NCBI GenBank assembly: GCA_038237225.1
Contig: JBBRYX010000003.1
Coordinates: forward strand, 1 to 64,000
DNA: 64,000 nucleotides
Source: DASVUC01 sp038237225
GTDB taxonomy: Bacteria; Planctomycetota; Phycisphaerae; Tepidisphaerales; Tepidisphaeraceae
Direction: 5' to 3'
Below the pieces are notes generated by a model that was given only the letters and a program-made list of their open reading frames with translations, made no database searches and was not told where the DNA came from. A program made the translations under genes and the position numbers. Positions 1 through 7,382 of the stretch are shown in pieces; the stretch's first letter is position 1, and every line of letters begins with the position of its first letter.

Positions 1-139
1 CCGGCTGTGGGAGCGTCTGGGATTGCCGAAGTTGTCAGCGGGTGTCCGCTGACCGGGTATCAACCGAACCGCCGGATGCGGACCCGCATGTCCGGTGGTG
101 TGGGAGGGGAGCGGCGGCGACGCCGCCCCCTATCCCGAT
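1..139 (+). mobile_element. Group II intron, 3' end (domains V and VI)
   Basis: The stretch folds as the catalytic 3' end of a group II intron. Domain V is 68-99: an 8-bp lower helix (68-75 with 92-99) containing a C-G, G-U, C-G triad at 70-72, a 2-nt bulge (90-91), a 5-bp upper helix (76-80 with 85-89) and the loop GACC, which is not the usual GNRA. Domain VI is 102-136 with a GCGA tetraloop at 117-120 and an unpaired A at 132. That A lies 7 nt from a GAT end at 137-139, the expected branch-point distance. Any reverse transcriptase would lie before the window starts. The intron end at 139 is inferred from the fold. Confidence 0.82.
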
Positions 140-200
140 TGGGGTTCGCCGTCCGGAACCAACCGCGGCCTTCCGGCAGCGGCTAGACCTTCCGGCGTAC

Positions 201-611
201 TTAAGCGGCTTGGGGGATGAAGCGTTGGAGGGGTTGCGGAAGCTGTTTGATGCCGCGGCGGAGCGCTTTGTCGACGGCATATTGCATCGACAGCTCAACC
301 CGTCGGCACACTTTTTCATCGGGTTCAACGCCGAGCTTGCGCATCATGGAGATCGCCCATTGCCAGACGTGGTATTCTTCTTCACAGCGGCGCTTGTAGG
401 TGCTGAAGCCGATGGCGTGGTGGCCGACTTCGTGAAGGAAAATCGCCAGGGAGATCGGCGTCTTGGGGACAGGTGATTCGATCCAGTTAATAGTGCGTCC
501 GTCGTGGTAGTAGACGCTCCAGGCGCAGCCGCTCATGTTGCGGCGCCATTTGCGCACGCGGATGTCGTAGAGCGTCTTCATCCTCTCGACGATGTCGGTG
601 TAATCATGCAT
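201..611 (-). CDS. Small HEVGHH putative metalloprotein, unknown function
   Basis: A 136-residue soluble protein starting MHDYTDIVERMKTLYD. It carries a zinc-peptidase-like HExxH motif (HEVGHH) about mid-protein, followed by a basic and acidic helical tail, so a small metallopeptidase or metallopeptidase-like fold is plausible. I do not recognise a named family. An in-frame ATG at 656 would add 15 residues; 611 is chosen because the sequence upstream of it looks non-coding and lies between divergent genes, but neither start has a strong ribosome binding site. It is divergent from the membrane protein at 695. Confidence 0.6.
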   Translation of the reverse strand: MHDYTDIVERMKTLYDIRVRKWRRNMSGCAWSVYYHDGRTINWIESPVPKTPISLAIFLHEVGHHAIGFSTYKRRCEEEYHVWQWAISMMRKLGVEPDEKVCRRVELSMQYAVDKALRRGIKQLPQPLQRFIPQAA

Positions 612-694
612 GAGCCATGTTTCATCGGCACGATCGCGGCCAACTGTAGAACGCATGGCGATGTAACGCCGTCTTGACGTAACATGCTTCACGC

Positions 695-1339
695 ATGACC
701 TGGCTGGCAAACGCCGCATTTCTCGAACCCGCTCCGCAGCCGTTCTCGTGGAGAGTCTTCCTGACACTGTTGTTCGTGCTGTTGATATCGGCCGCCACTT
801 TTGCCGCACTGGTTCGGCGGTGGACAACGCAACGCCACCGCGTCGTGTTATCGGACTGGGCCAAGGGTAGAGGTTTCCATGTCGTCCCACCAGAGCAGGC
901 GCCGGCGCTGCCGCGGAATCCCAAGACCCCGCTACGCGTCATCCGCGCGATCAGCGATGAGTCGACATGGCTGCTTGAGGTGGAGACTGATGTCGCCAGC
1001 GCACCGAATTGGCATGTGCTGTTGCGCAACATTGGTCGCGAATGGAAACCCACCGGCCTGCGCCCGGCGCACGCGACGATGAGTTGGCTCGATCTGTTTT
1101 CGCTGTCGAGTTACCCATCGCTCGGGAACGTAGAACGCTTTGTTGTTTACGGCACCGACACCCAATCGGCGGAAGCATTGTCGAAGAGTCAGATTCGAGG
1201 ATTGCTGCCGCGCGATGTCGGGCTGCTCTTGCACGGCCCCTGGCTTATCCTGGATTTTTCGGACCGGAAATTTGATCCGATCGAGTTTGATCGCATGACG
1301 GCGCTTGCGGAACAACTCGCGGCGCATCTGCCCATGTAG
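695..1339 (+). CDS. Hypothetical membrane-anchored protein
   Basis: A 214-residue protein with one hydrophobic segment near residues 18-40 (FLTLLFVLLISAATFAALV) followed by a positively charged RRW, which suggests an N-out, C-in single-pass anchor with a cytoplasmic domain of about 170 residues. The soluble part has no motif I recognise. It is a stand-alone gene between the HEVGHH protein (divergent) and a convergent acetyltransferase. Coding is supported by an open frame with sensible composition on the strand opposite to several shadow frames. Confidence 0.6.
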   Translation: MTWLANAAFLEPAPQPFSWRVFLTLLFVLLISAATFAALVRRWTTQRHRVVLSDWAKGRGFHVVPPEQAPALPRNPKTPLRVIRAISDESTWLLEVETDVASAPNWHVLLRNIGREWKPTGLRPAHATMSWLDLFSLSSYPSLGNVERFVVYGTDTQSAEALSKSQIRGLLPRDVGLLLHGPWLILDFSDRKFDPIEFDRMTALAEQLAAHLPM

Positions 1340-1373
1340 GGGCGGCGCCTGCGTAACGCCTGCGTCGCGGCGA

Positions 1374-1883
1374 TTAAGCAAGCCACTTTCGCATATCCAC
1401 CACCCATTCGACCCCTTCTGAAACCTTGCCTGAGGAATCGACGAAGCGGTAGGCATCTTCGTACGGTGTTGACTGAAGAGCCTGAAAACCGAGGCGTTTG
1501 TAGAGCGCGAAGGCGCGGGGATTCCTTTCGGGCTCAACCCGCAGATACAGATGCCCGTAGCCTTTCACGATCGCGAATTCCTCGACGGCCGTCACCATCG
1601 CGGCGCCGATTCCGTGTGAGCGCATTGCTGGAATCACGAAGAGATCCATCATCAGCGGCATCTGATGCTGCCGATCCCAGCCCATCTCAGGGCGGAAGTA
1701 GAGCATCACCATGCCGATGATCTCGTCGTCCATCTGGGCAAGCAGGTAGCGATAACGGTCGGGACTGGCGTTGCGAATGCGATCGGCATGAATGACGCCC
1801 ATGGGACGCAGCACATTGAGCGCGTCGAGGTCCTCGTGCATCGCGTCGCGAACGATCAATTGTGTTAGATCAAGGTTGTCCAT
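1374..1883 (-). CDS. GNAT family N-acetyltransferase
   Basis: A 169-residue protein starting MDNLDLTQLIVRDA. It shows the GNAT core: an acceptor-side strand (IIGMVMLYFRP), the acetyl-CoA binding segment VIPAMRSHGIGAAMV (the R/Q-x-x-G-x-G/A loop) and the C-terminal ERNPRAFALYKRLGF helix-strand typical of the family. The substrate cannot be told. The frame is open further upstream, but that extension translates a palindromic repeat (1891-1948), so the start was set at 1883. It probably shares a transcript with the phosphoesterase at 1951-2775, from which the repeat separates it. Confidence 0.85.
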   Translation of the reverse strand: MDNLDLTQLIVRDAMHEDLDALNVLRPMGVIHADRIRNASPDRYRYLLAQMDDEIIGMVMLYFRPEMGWDRQHQMPLMMDLFVIPAMRSHGIGAAMVTAVEEFAIVKGYGHLYLRVEPERNPRAFALYKRLGFQALQSTPYEDAYRFVDSSGKVSEGVEWVVDMRKWLA

Positions 1884-1890
1884 CGTTAAC

Positions 1891-1948
1891 GTAGCATGGG
1901 CGTCTCGCCCATGCATGTGAAGAGACATGGGCGAGACGCCCATGCTAC
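1891..1948. repeat. Family A palindromic repeat, complete copy
   Basis: Two arms, GTAGCATGGGCGTCTCGCCC... and its reverse complement, separated by a few bases. Each arm contains its own GGGCG/CGCCC palindrome. The copy fills the gap between the metallophosphoesterase and the acetyltransferase. Read through, it encodes the MGVSPM / HGRDAHAT peptides often seen at the ends of over-extended planctomycete gene models. Confidence 0.9.
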
Positions 1949-1950
1949 CG

Positions 1951-2775
1951 TTAGCCTTCTCGTTGCCAAATGCCGTCGAGACGGGAGAAGTTCGTTCTCG
2001 CGCCATCGATGAACGAACTTCCGCCCCATTTGCGCACCAGAATATCCACATGATCGGGATTAATCGTGATGACATTATAAGCGTTCGGCTCGCCGCGCCT
2101 TCGCGTGCTGGTCGCGGTGCCGGCCTGCACGGAGAGGATCGATCTTTTCACGGCTTCGTGGTGCGTTCGAACGTCGCCGCTGTATCCCATGTGCAGGTGC
2201 CCGGCAAGCAGCATGTCGATGTTGTGCCGCTCCATTTCCGCCAGTGCCCGCCTTGAGCCATGCACGATCCCATGCAGCCGCTCTTTCGGCGGCGGAATGA
2301 ACGGATGGTGGGTCACCACGATTTTGAACACCTCCGCCCCGACGTCCTTGGCGCGCAGCTCGACATCCAGCAACTGCTCTTCCGAGATCCGGCCATCCTT
2401 CCAGAACCCGTCCCACTTGAAGGTGAACGAGCGCGCGGTGTTGATGCCGATGACGAGAAGCTCCGGATCCTGGTACACGGGCCGCAGATCGTGCGTGATG
2501 TATTTCAGGTAACGCCCGAGCGGAAAGAAGAACCGCCGGATCACGTTGAACAGCGGAATATCGTGGTTACCCGGAATGACGAGCTGCGGCGTCGGCAGCC
2601 GCTTCATGAACGCCGCCGCCTGCTCGAACTGGCCCGCCCGCGCCCGCTGCGTAAAATCCCCGCTCATCACGACCAGCGACGGCTTCAGCTCATTGAGGTC
2701 CTGCACCACCGCCTCCACCACCGCCGGGTCGATGAGATCGAAGTGAATGTCTGAAATGTGCGCAAGGGTCCGCAT
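1951..2775 (-). CDS. Calcineurin-like metallophosphoesterase
   Basis: A 274-residue soluble protein with the complete metallophosphoesterase motif set in order: HISDIHFD (D-x-H) near the N-terminus, GDFT, GNHD, THHPFIPPP and GHLH. These supply the two-metal site. The family hydrolyses phosphomonoesters or diesters (cyclic nucleotides, nucleic acid ends, lipid precursors); the actual substrate is not evident. The start at MRTLAHISDIHF (2775) is chosen because the longer frame runs into the shared regulatory region with the divergent blaI-like gene. Confidence 0.88.
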   Translation of the reverse strand: MRTLAHISDIHFDLIDPAVVEAVVQDLNELKPSLVVMSGDFTQRARAGQFEQAAAFMKRLPTPQLVIPGNHDIPLFNVIRRFFFPLGRYLKYITHDLRPVYQDPELLVIGINTARSFTFKWDGFWKDGRISEEQLLDVELRAKDVGAEVFKIVVTHHPFIPPPKERLHGIVHGSRRALAEMERHNIDMLLAGHLHMGYSGDVRTHHEAVKRSILSVQAGTATSTRRRGEPNAYNVITINPDHVDILVRKWGGSSFIDGARTNFSRLDGIWQREG

Positions 2776-2829
2776 TCTCAAGGGTTTGTATGCGAAACCC
2801 GCCTGCCACTGCAATAAATCGAATTCATC

Positions 2830-2872
2830 TACGAAACTTTTCGTTGACAACTACGAAGAGTTTCGTAACAAT
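2830..2872 (+). promoter_or_regulatory. blaI-like promoter with two operator palindromes, probably leaderless
   Basis: Two near-identical palindromes of the form TACGAA-N4-TTCGTA lie at 2830-2845 (TACGAAACTTTTCGTT, one end mismatch) and 2852-2867 (TACGAAGAGTTTCGTA, perfect), 22 bp centre to centre, about two helical turns. A perfect TTGACA sits at 2844-2849 and a TAACAAT at 2866-2872, so both palindromes overlap the promoter. A start site 6-7 nt past the -10 would be at or next to the ATG at 2879, and there is no Shine-Dalgarno, so the mRNA is probably leaderless. Repression by the BlaI-like product is inferred. Confidence 0.65.
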
Positions 2873-2878
2873 GTCCTC

Positions 2879-3274
2879 ATGACTTCGGCTCGATCGGCAA
2901 AACGCGCTCCCAAACCTACCGAAGCCGAGCTTGCCATCCTCGCTGTGCTCTGGGAACGGGGCCCAAGCACCGTCCGGGAAATTCACACCGAGCTTGGCGA
3001 CCGCACCGGCTACACCACGATTCTCAAACTGATGCAGATCATGACGGAAAAGAGGCTGCTGACGCGCGAAGAGCGCGGCCGCAGCCACGTGTATCGCGTC
3101 ACCAGCGACGAGGCGCACACGCAACGGCGGATCGTTGATGATCTTCTCCAAAAAGCCTTCGGCGGATCGGCGCAAAAGCTCATCGTCGCCGCGTTGTCCG
3201 CCAAGAAATCCACGCCCGACGAAGTTGACGAGATCAAGCGCCTGCTCGATGAATACAAAGGAGGTCTGAAATGA
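2879..3274 (+). CDS. blaI: BlaI/MecI/CopY family transcriptional repressor
   Basis: A 131-residue winged-helix repressor. The sequence PTEAELAILAVLWERGPSTVREI is the classical BlaI/MecI N-terminus, followed by the GYTTILKLMQIM recognition helix region, the GRSHVYRV wing and a C-terminal dimerisation helix (LIDDLLQKAFGGS-like). It likely dimerises on the two palindromes just upstream and represses itself and the M56 peptidase gene. The next gene starts inside its stop codon (ATGA overlap at 3271-3274), so the two are translationally coupled. The ligand or stress sensed is unknown; a beta-lactam link should not be assumed. Confidence 0.9.
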   Translation: MTSARSAKRAPKPTEAELAILAVLWERGPSTVREIHTELGDRTGYTTILKLMQIMTEKRLLTREERGRSHVYRVTSDEAHTQRRIVDDLLQKAFGGSAQKLIVAALSAKKSTPDEVDEIKRLLDEYKGGLK

Positions 3275-5088
3275 ACCCGTTCACTCCGTGGCTCCAATCC
3301 CCCGCTACCGAGCAAGTCGCCAGGACACTGCTCCATTCTCTCTGGCAGGGGGGTCTGATCGCGCTCGTGCTTGCGATTACGCTGCGCTCCCTTTCAACTC
3401 GCCGCCCCAATGTTCGCTACATCGTAAGCTGCGCCGCACTCGCATTGATCGTCATCACCTGCTTCATCACGTTTTTCAGTCAAAGCGATCTCCGCACGAA
3501 ACCCGCCGGTACGGCGCCGCTTGCCGTTTTGCCCGTTCAACTGAATCAACCTCTCGACGTTCCAACGCCTTCCCACACGGTCTCGTTCGCGGACATGCCC
3601 GCACCGCAACGTCTTCTCTCTCCTCTCATCGTCTCGATCTGGATCCTTGGCGTCTTTGGCTTCTCCCTCTACCACGTCGGAGGCTGGCTCTGGCTTCAAC
3701 AACTTCGCAACATTCCTTCCCGGTTGGATCACGTCGCGCTGCAAGCGCTTGCGCAAAAGCTGAAACTTCGCCGCACCGTCGGCTTGATCGAATCCGCAAG
3801 AGTCACCGGTCCCTGGGTCGTCGGCATCTTTAAGCCGATGATCCTCGTCCCCTTGGGTCTCTTGAACGATCTTTCCCCGCAACAGGTCGAGGCCATTCTC
3901 GCACACGAGCTCGCGCACATCCGCCGCCACGATTACCTCGTCAACCTGGGTCAGGCGTCGATCGAGACGCTGCTGTTCTATCACCCGGCCGTCTGGTGGA
4001 TCAGCAATCAGATTCGACAGGAGCGCGAATGCTGCTGCGATGAAATTGCCGCGAGCCTGTGCGGAGATCCGGCGATGTATGTCGAATCGCTGATGGCTTT
4101 GGAAGAGCAGCGCGGCTTAATGGGGGGCTTGGCGCTTGCCGCCACGGGCGGAAAGCTCGTCTCGCGCGTGCGGCGAGTGCTCGGGGCGCCTGAGCGAACG
4201 CGGGGGACGCGAATTCGTTCCCTCAGCGCCGCCGTGATGGCGCTGGGGATTCTCGCAATGCCGTTGCTTCTGAGTCAGTGTTCCAAGTCTGCATCTCAGC
4301 CAGCGACAGCCGCTTCAAAAGATGCAACGGAAACACTTCACATCGTCCTCGCCAGCCAAGACATGCGGCTGGGGGATAAACCGATATCGTGGGAGGAATT
4401 GGAAAAGAAGCTTGCCGCAATTCCCGCCGCGGCGAGGCCTCGCACGATTCTTTCGCTCGGCGTGGCCAATCCGGAGATGCCGTTCTCGCGATACCATGAT
4501 GCTTCGGGACGGTTGATTCGCCTGGTGCAGCAGTATGATCTGGCTTATTTCAGCACGACAGGGATGGAATCCGTAACAATGCCGTTGACGTCCGGCGGAA
4601 CCAATGGCAGTGCGCGGACGCCGGATTCCATCGAGGCGTGCATGAGCAACCTTCGTTATGTTGACATGGCGATCAATTCCTACCGAAATGCGAATGGCGG
4701 TCGTCTGCCTCGCGATCTGGGCGGCACGCTTGGGTTCTTCCCATCCGACCTGAAAGAGGGGAACCTGGACCGGCACCGGACGGATGCCCAGAAAGCGCAA
4801 AGCTATCTCTGCCCGGAGGATGCCAAGGCAAAGCACACGCCAGAGAAACCGACGGCACAATGGGTGAATGAGAATACCTCGTATAACTACCTGGGAACTG
4901 CCGAGGCAAAAGTCGATGGGATCAAGGGGGACTGGAGCACCGTTGCGCTGGCGTACGAAAAGGGGTCGGACGAGCACGCCGGGCTGGTGCCGGTGCTGTT
5001 TCTGGACGGACACGTGGAAGCGGTGAACCAGGACCGGCTCAAAGCGATCGTGCAGGCTTCGACTTATACGCTCAACGCGGCAAAATGA
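3271..5088 (+). CDS. BlaR1-like M56 peptidase with pseudopilin-like C-terminal domain
   Basis: 605 residues. The N-terminal 300 match the M56/BlaR1 sensor-protease: transmembrane helices near 24-40, 50-68 and 118-140, the zinc motif HELAH at 212-216 and the downstream ERECCCDE segment (about 251-258), then a last hydrophobic segment ending in a Cys near 337. In BlaR1 homologues the protease inactivates the BlaI partner. There is no penicillin-binding domain. Instead the C-terminal 160 residues look like the end of a planctomycete DUF1559/type II pseudopilin: CMSNLRYVDMAINSYRN, a CPED segment and a LFLDGHVEAV (H-X9-DG-like) tail. Forms an operon with blaI. Confidence 0.85.
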   Translation: MNPFTPWLQSPATEQVARTLLHSLWQGGLIALVLAITLRSLSTRRPNVRYIVSCAALALIVITCFITFFSQSDLRTKPAGTAPLAVLPVQLNQPLDVPTPSHTVSFADMPAPQRLLSPLIVSIWILGVFGFSLYHVGGWLWLQQLRNIPSRLDHVALQALAQKLKLRRTVGLIESARVTGPWVVGIFKPMILVPLGLLNDLSPQQVEAILAHELAHIRRHDYLVNLGQASIETLLFYHPAVWWISNQIRQERECCCDEIAASLCGDPAMYVESLMALEEQRGLMGGLALAATGGKLVSRVRRVLGAPERTRGTRIRSLSAAVMALGILAMPLLLSQCSKSASQPATAASKDATETLHIVLASQDMRLGDKPISWEELEKKLAAIPAAARPRTILSLGVANPEMPFSRYHDASGRLIRLVQQYDLAYFSTTGMESVTMPLTSGGTNGSARTPDSIEACMSNLRYVDMAINSYRNANGGRLPRDLGGTLGFFPSDLKEGNLDRHRTDAQKAQSYLCPEDAKAKHTPEKPTAQWVNENTSYNYLGTAEAKVDGIKGDWSTVALAYEKGSDEHAGLVPVLFLDGHVEAVNQDRLKAIVQASTYTLNAAK

Positions 5089-5110
5089 AGTGGGCTCGAA
5101 GCATCGCCGG

Positions 5111-5968
5111 CTACAACCCCGCCTCCCGCCAGATATTCTCCATGGATTTTCCCACCACCTTCGTCCGTGCCGCATCATCCGGCAGATTCTTCAACTCATC
5201 CTTAAACGGCTCCGGTGTCACCGGCCCGTCATATCCAATCTCTTTGAGAGCCTTCAGGAATCCCACAATATCAATCACCCCCGTCTCCCCCGGCAGCATG
5301 CGCACGTTGTCGATCTGCTGATCCACCTTGACGCCGCGCGGCGCATCGTTCACGTGGACGTAAACCACCTGCTGGGCCTTGAGCGCCTTCAGGTCCGCGA
5401 GCGTGCCGTGGGAGGTGTACCAGTGCCAGCAATCCAGAAGCAGCCCGACGTTTGAACCGATCTCCCGCCCGAGGCGCAGCATGGCTTTTGACGTCCAGAT
5501 AAACGGATATTTCTGCGTATCCCGCAACGTCTTGGGTCCGATGAACTCGAGCCCCAGGTTCTGCCCAAATTCTCCCAGCGTCTGCCCGATCGGCTTAAAC
5601 CGTTCCACGTGGAACTTCCAATTCGCTTCCATCGCGCGCTCATTGGAGCAAGGCATCACCCACGTAAAACACCGCGTTACGCCAAGCGCGTGCGACGCCT
5701 TCGCGCAGCGCGCCAGGTTCTTCATGTCGCTTTGATATTTCTCTTCCGACTGCCGCCATTCCACCGACAATCCCCATCCGGCCGGCTTGATCCCGCGATC
5801 GGCGAACATTTTCTTCACCGCATCGGCGCCAACGCGATCGATGAGATCTGCCGTCGCCGGACCCGAGAATTCCAATCCCTCAAATGCCCCCGCTTTCGCG
5901 GCGGCCAGCGCCGCTTTGAGGTCTGGAGGATTTACGTGGATCGCGTGCGGCGACAGCGTTTTGTACAT
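5111..5968 (-). CDS. Sugar phosphate isomerase/epimerase (xylose isomerase-like TIM barrel)
   Basis: A 285-residue soluble TIM-barrel protein starting MYKTLSPHAIHV. Features of the AP-endonuclease 2/IolE-like family are visible: an alternating strand/helix pattern, GLEFIGPKT with the metal-binding Glu, LLLDCWHWY, VVYVHVNDAP and a late YDGPVTPEPF strand with a Glu. Enzymes of this group isomerise or epimerise sugars or inositol derivatives; the substrate cannot be read. An AGGAG lies 5 nt before the 5968 start. It follows the GNAT gene by 23 nt on the same strand. Confidence 0.85.
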   Translation of the reverse strand: MYKTLSPHAIHVNPPDLKAALAAAKAGAFEGLEFSGPATADLIDRVGADAVKKMFADRGIKPAGWGLSVEWRQSEEKYQSDMKNLARCAKASHALGVTRCFTWVMPCSNERAMEANWKFHVERFKPIGQTLGEFGQNLGLEFIGPKTLRDTQKYPFIWTSKAMLRLGREIGSNVGLLLDCWHWYTSHGTLADLKALKAQQVVYVHVNDAPRGVKVDQQIDNVRMLPGETGVIDIVGFLKALKEIGYDGPVTPEPFKDELKNLPDDAARTKVVGKSMENIWREAGL

Positions 5969-5991
5969 TCGAACTCCTGTTCCGAAGCATC

Positions 5992-6513
5992 CTACGCAAG
6001 CTCTATCGCCTGCCAATAGCGCACCTCCGGGAAGCGTTCGCCGTTTCGCTCAAAGAATTTCACCCTGCCCGGCTGCAACGCGAATCCAATCCGCTCATAG
6101 AAACATCGCGCCCGCACATTCTGCTGAAGTGTCCACACAGCAACGTCCGCATAACCGGCGTCCCGCAGTCGCTCCAATGTCGCTTGCCACAACGCATACC
6201 CACAACCGCGCCCCCAGAACCTGGGCGTGACGTAAATCGCGTGCAACTCCCCATTCACTTTGGGATCGATCCCGTCATCGCGACAGTGCCCATACCTCGT
6301 GAATCCCGCAATCTCACCGTCTACTTCGCACACCAGATTCTTTGCCGGATTCGTTGGATCTCTCAGATACGCATCCCATTGCGCGGGCCGCTTCTGGTTC
6401 CACTCCTCGATTGCGTCCGCGGGCAATATCTCGCGATACGCCTCTTCCCACGACGCGACATGAGCGGCCGCCAAGCCCGTCGCGTCGGATAATTCACCTG
6501 CGCGAATTGTCAT
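5992..6513 (-). CDS. GNAT family N-acetyltransferase
   Basis: A 173-residue acetyltransferase: MTIRAGELSDATGLAAAHVASWEEAY at the N-terminus is typical of GNATs with a W-x-x-x-Y substrate region, VTPRFWGRGCGYALW is the acetyl-CoA loop and NVRARCFYERIGF the C-terminal strand/helix. Substrate unknown. Its start codon overlaps the stop of a 54-residue upstream frame (6510-6674), suggesting coupling, and it is followed by the TIM-barrel isomerase, so the four reading frames from 6930 down to 5111 may form one operon. Confidence 0.87.
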   Translation of the reverse strand: MTIRAGELSDATGLAAAHVASWEEAYREILPADAIEEWNQKRPAQWDAYLRDPTNPAKNLVCEVDGEIAGFTRYGHCRDDGIDPKVNGELHAIYVTPRFWGRGCGYALWQATLERLRDAGYADVAVWTLQQNVRARCFYERIGFALQPGRVKFFERNGERFPEVRYWQAIELA

Positions 6514-6674
6514 AACTTCGCTCCCTCGCTACGACTTGTTCGAGTCTGCGTCTGTCCACGGATGACCTTTCGGATCAATCGCCGATTCACCGCCGGGACC
6601 ATCCGCCGGGCCATGCGGAGCAACATCCGATCCAACGTGCTCAACTCTCGATTCATCTCAACCACGCAGTTCAT
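6510..6674 (-). CDS. Small basic protein (54 aa), unknown
   Basis: Starts MNCVVEMNRELSTLDRMLLR and is rich in Arg and Lys with an amphipathic Met-rich helix. No family recognised. Support for coding: a GAGG about 8 nt before the ATG, and a 4-nt stop/start overlap with the GNAT gene that follows. It could be a regulatory leader peptide or a small DNA- or membrane-binding protein. A second in-frame Met (MNREL) is 6 residues further on. Confidence 0.5.
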   Translation of the reverse strand: MNCVVEMNRELSTLDRMLLRMARRMVPAVNRRLIRKVIRGQTQTRTSRSEGAKL

Positions 6675-6688
6675 GACCGACCTCTTTC

Positions 6689-6712
6689 GTAGCACGGGCA
6701 TCTTGCCTGTGT
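6689..6712. repeat. Family A repeat, single arm
   Basis: One arm only (GTAGCACGGGCATCTTGCCT...), the ACGGGCATCTTGCC variant of the palindromic repeat. It lies in the gap between two very small genes on the minus strand. No second arm is seen nearby, so it is a half or decayed copy. Confidence 0.75.
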
Positions 6713-6756
6713 CCGGACCGCTCACGTGGACACATCACCGATGCCGCGATCACGAC

Positions 6757-6930
6757 CTACTCCGCGCCTTCGCGCACGACTTCTTTCCTCTGCTCCCGCA
6801 GATACTGCATCAACTGCTGGAAGTATTCCGGCTCGCCATTCGGCGCAAGCTCGAAGAGCAACTTTTCTTCGCTCGCCGGCGCAAACTCAAAATCCTCCGG
6901 CCGCTGAAACAAACTGATCACCCGTTCCAT
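6757..6930 (-). CDS. Small acidic protein (57 aa), unknown
   Basis: Starts MERVISLFQRPEDFEFAPAS and ends with an LREQRKEVVREGAE helix; acidic in the middle, helical at the C-terminus. No family recognised. An AAGGTGG lies about 9 nt upstream of the ATG at 6930, and the frame has codon use like its neighbours. It heads the minus-strand group that continues with a 54-residue frame, a GNAT and a TIM-barrel isomerase. Function not inferable. Confidence 0.5.
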   Translation of the reverse strand: MERVISLFQRPEDFEFAPASEEKLLFELAPNGEPEYFQQLMQYLREQRKEVVREGAE

Positions 6931-7382
6931 GACGATTCACCACCTTTATGCAATCCTATTAAATACAATCACTTCCAGACCCAACACACCTGTAACACGC
7001 GAACATCCATTTCCGCTTCCAGATCAGACGTTCTGACTTGTTAAGCTGCCCGTTCGCGTCAACGCGAGTCGAAGAAACCAGACCCTAAGTCGGATTTCTC
7101 TTTCCCGGTTCAAAAACGCTGATTTTTCAGGTGTTTTTTTGCCGGGAAGAACTCCCGGCGGTGAGGCGGGGAGTTATGCGCACGTGCCGAGCGCAATATC
7201 GGTGACGCGTCGCGTCATCGATTTGCACGAGGCCTTCGGATTTTGATACCAATGCTTAAACATAACTTTCCTTCTCCGGCACAACGCCGGCGAGCCAACG
7301 ATTATTCCGCGGAACGTCTTAAATTGCAAATGAAAAATTCCGACATCGCTCCACGACCTTCGCATCGCGTACAATTCCAGCC
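6931..7382. other. Intergenic region with one tiny candidate frame
   Basis: About 450 bases between the small-protein operon (minus) and the YkgJ-like gene (plus). It is AT-richer than its surroundings, holds short palindromes (TCAGA-CGT-TCTGA around 7025; CGCGT-CA-ACGCG around 7055), a hairpin at 7141-7159 and the 29-residue frame listed separately. Promoters for both flanking transcripts probably lie here, but none is clear enough to call. Confidence 0.5.
7174..7263 (-). CDS. Candidate micro-protein (29 aa)
   Basis: A short frame starting MFKHWYQNPKAS with two cysteines and a C-terminal ALGTCA. An AAGGA(A) lies 5-6 nt before the ATG, which is the main reason to list it. It stands alone, divergent from the gene at 7383. 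Chance is a real alternative for a frame this short. Confidence 0.3.
   Translation of the reverse strand: MFKHWYQNPKASCKSMTRRVTDIALGTCA

Noticed and set aside
42..476. 144-residue frame starting in the intron
   Set aside because: It crosses the intron domains V and VI and reads antisense through the HEVGHH gene.
7134..7159. Hairpin GCCGGGA-AGAAC-TCCCGGC next to seven T
   Set aside because: The T run comes before the stem on the plus strand and would be an A run after the stem on the minus strand, so it is not an intrinsic terminator in either direction.
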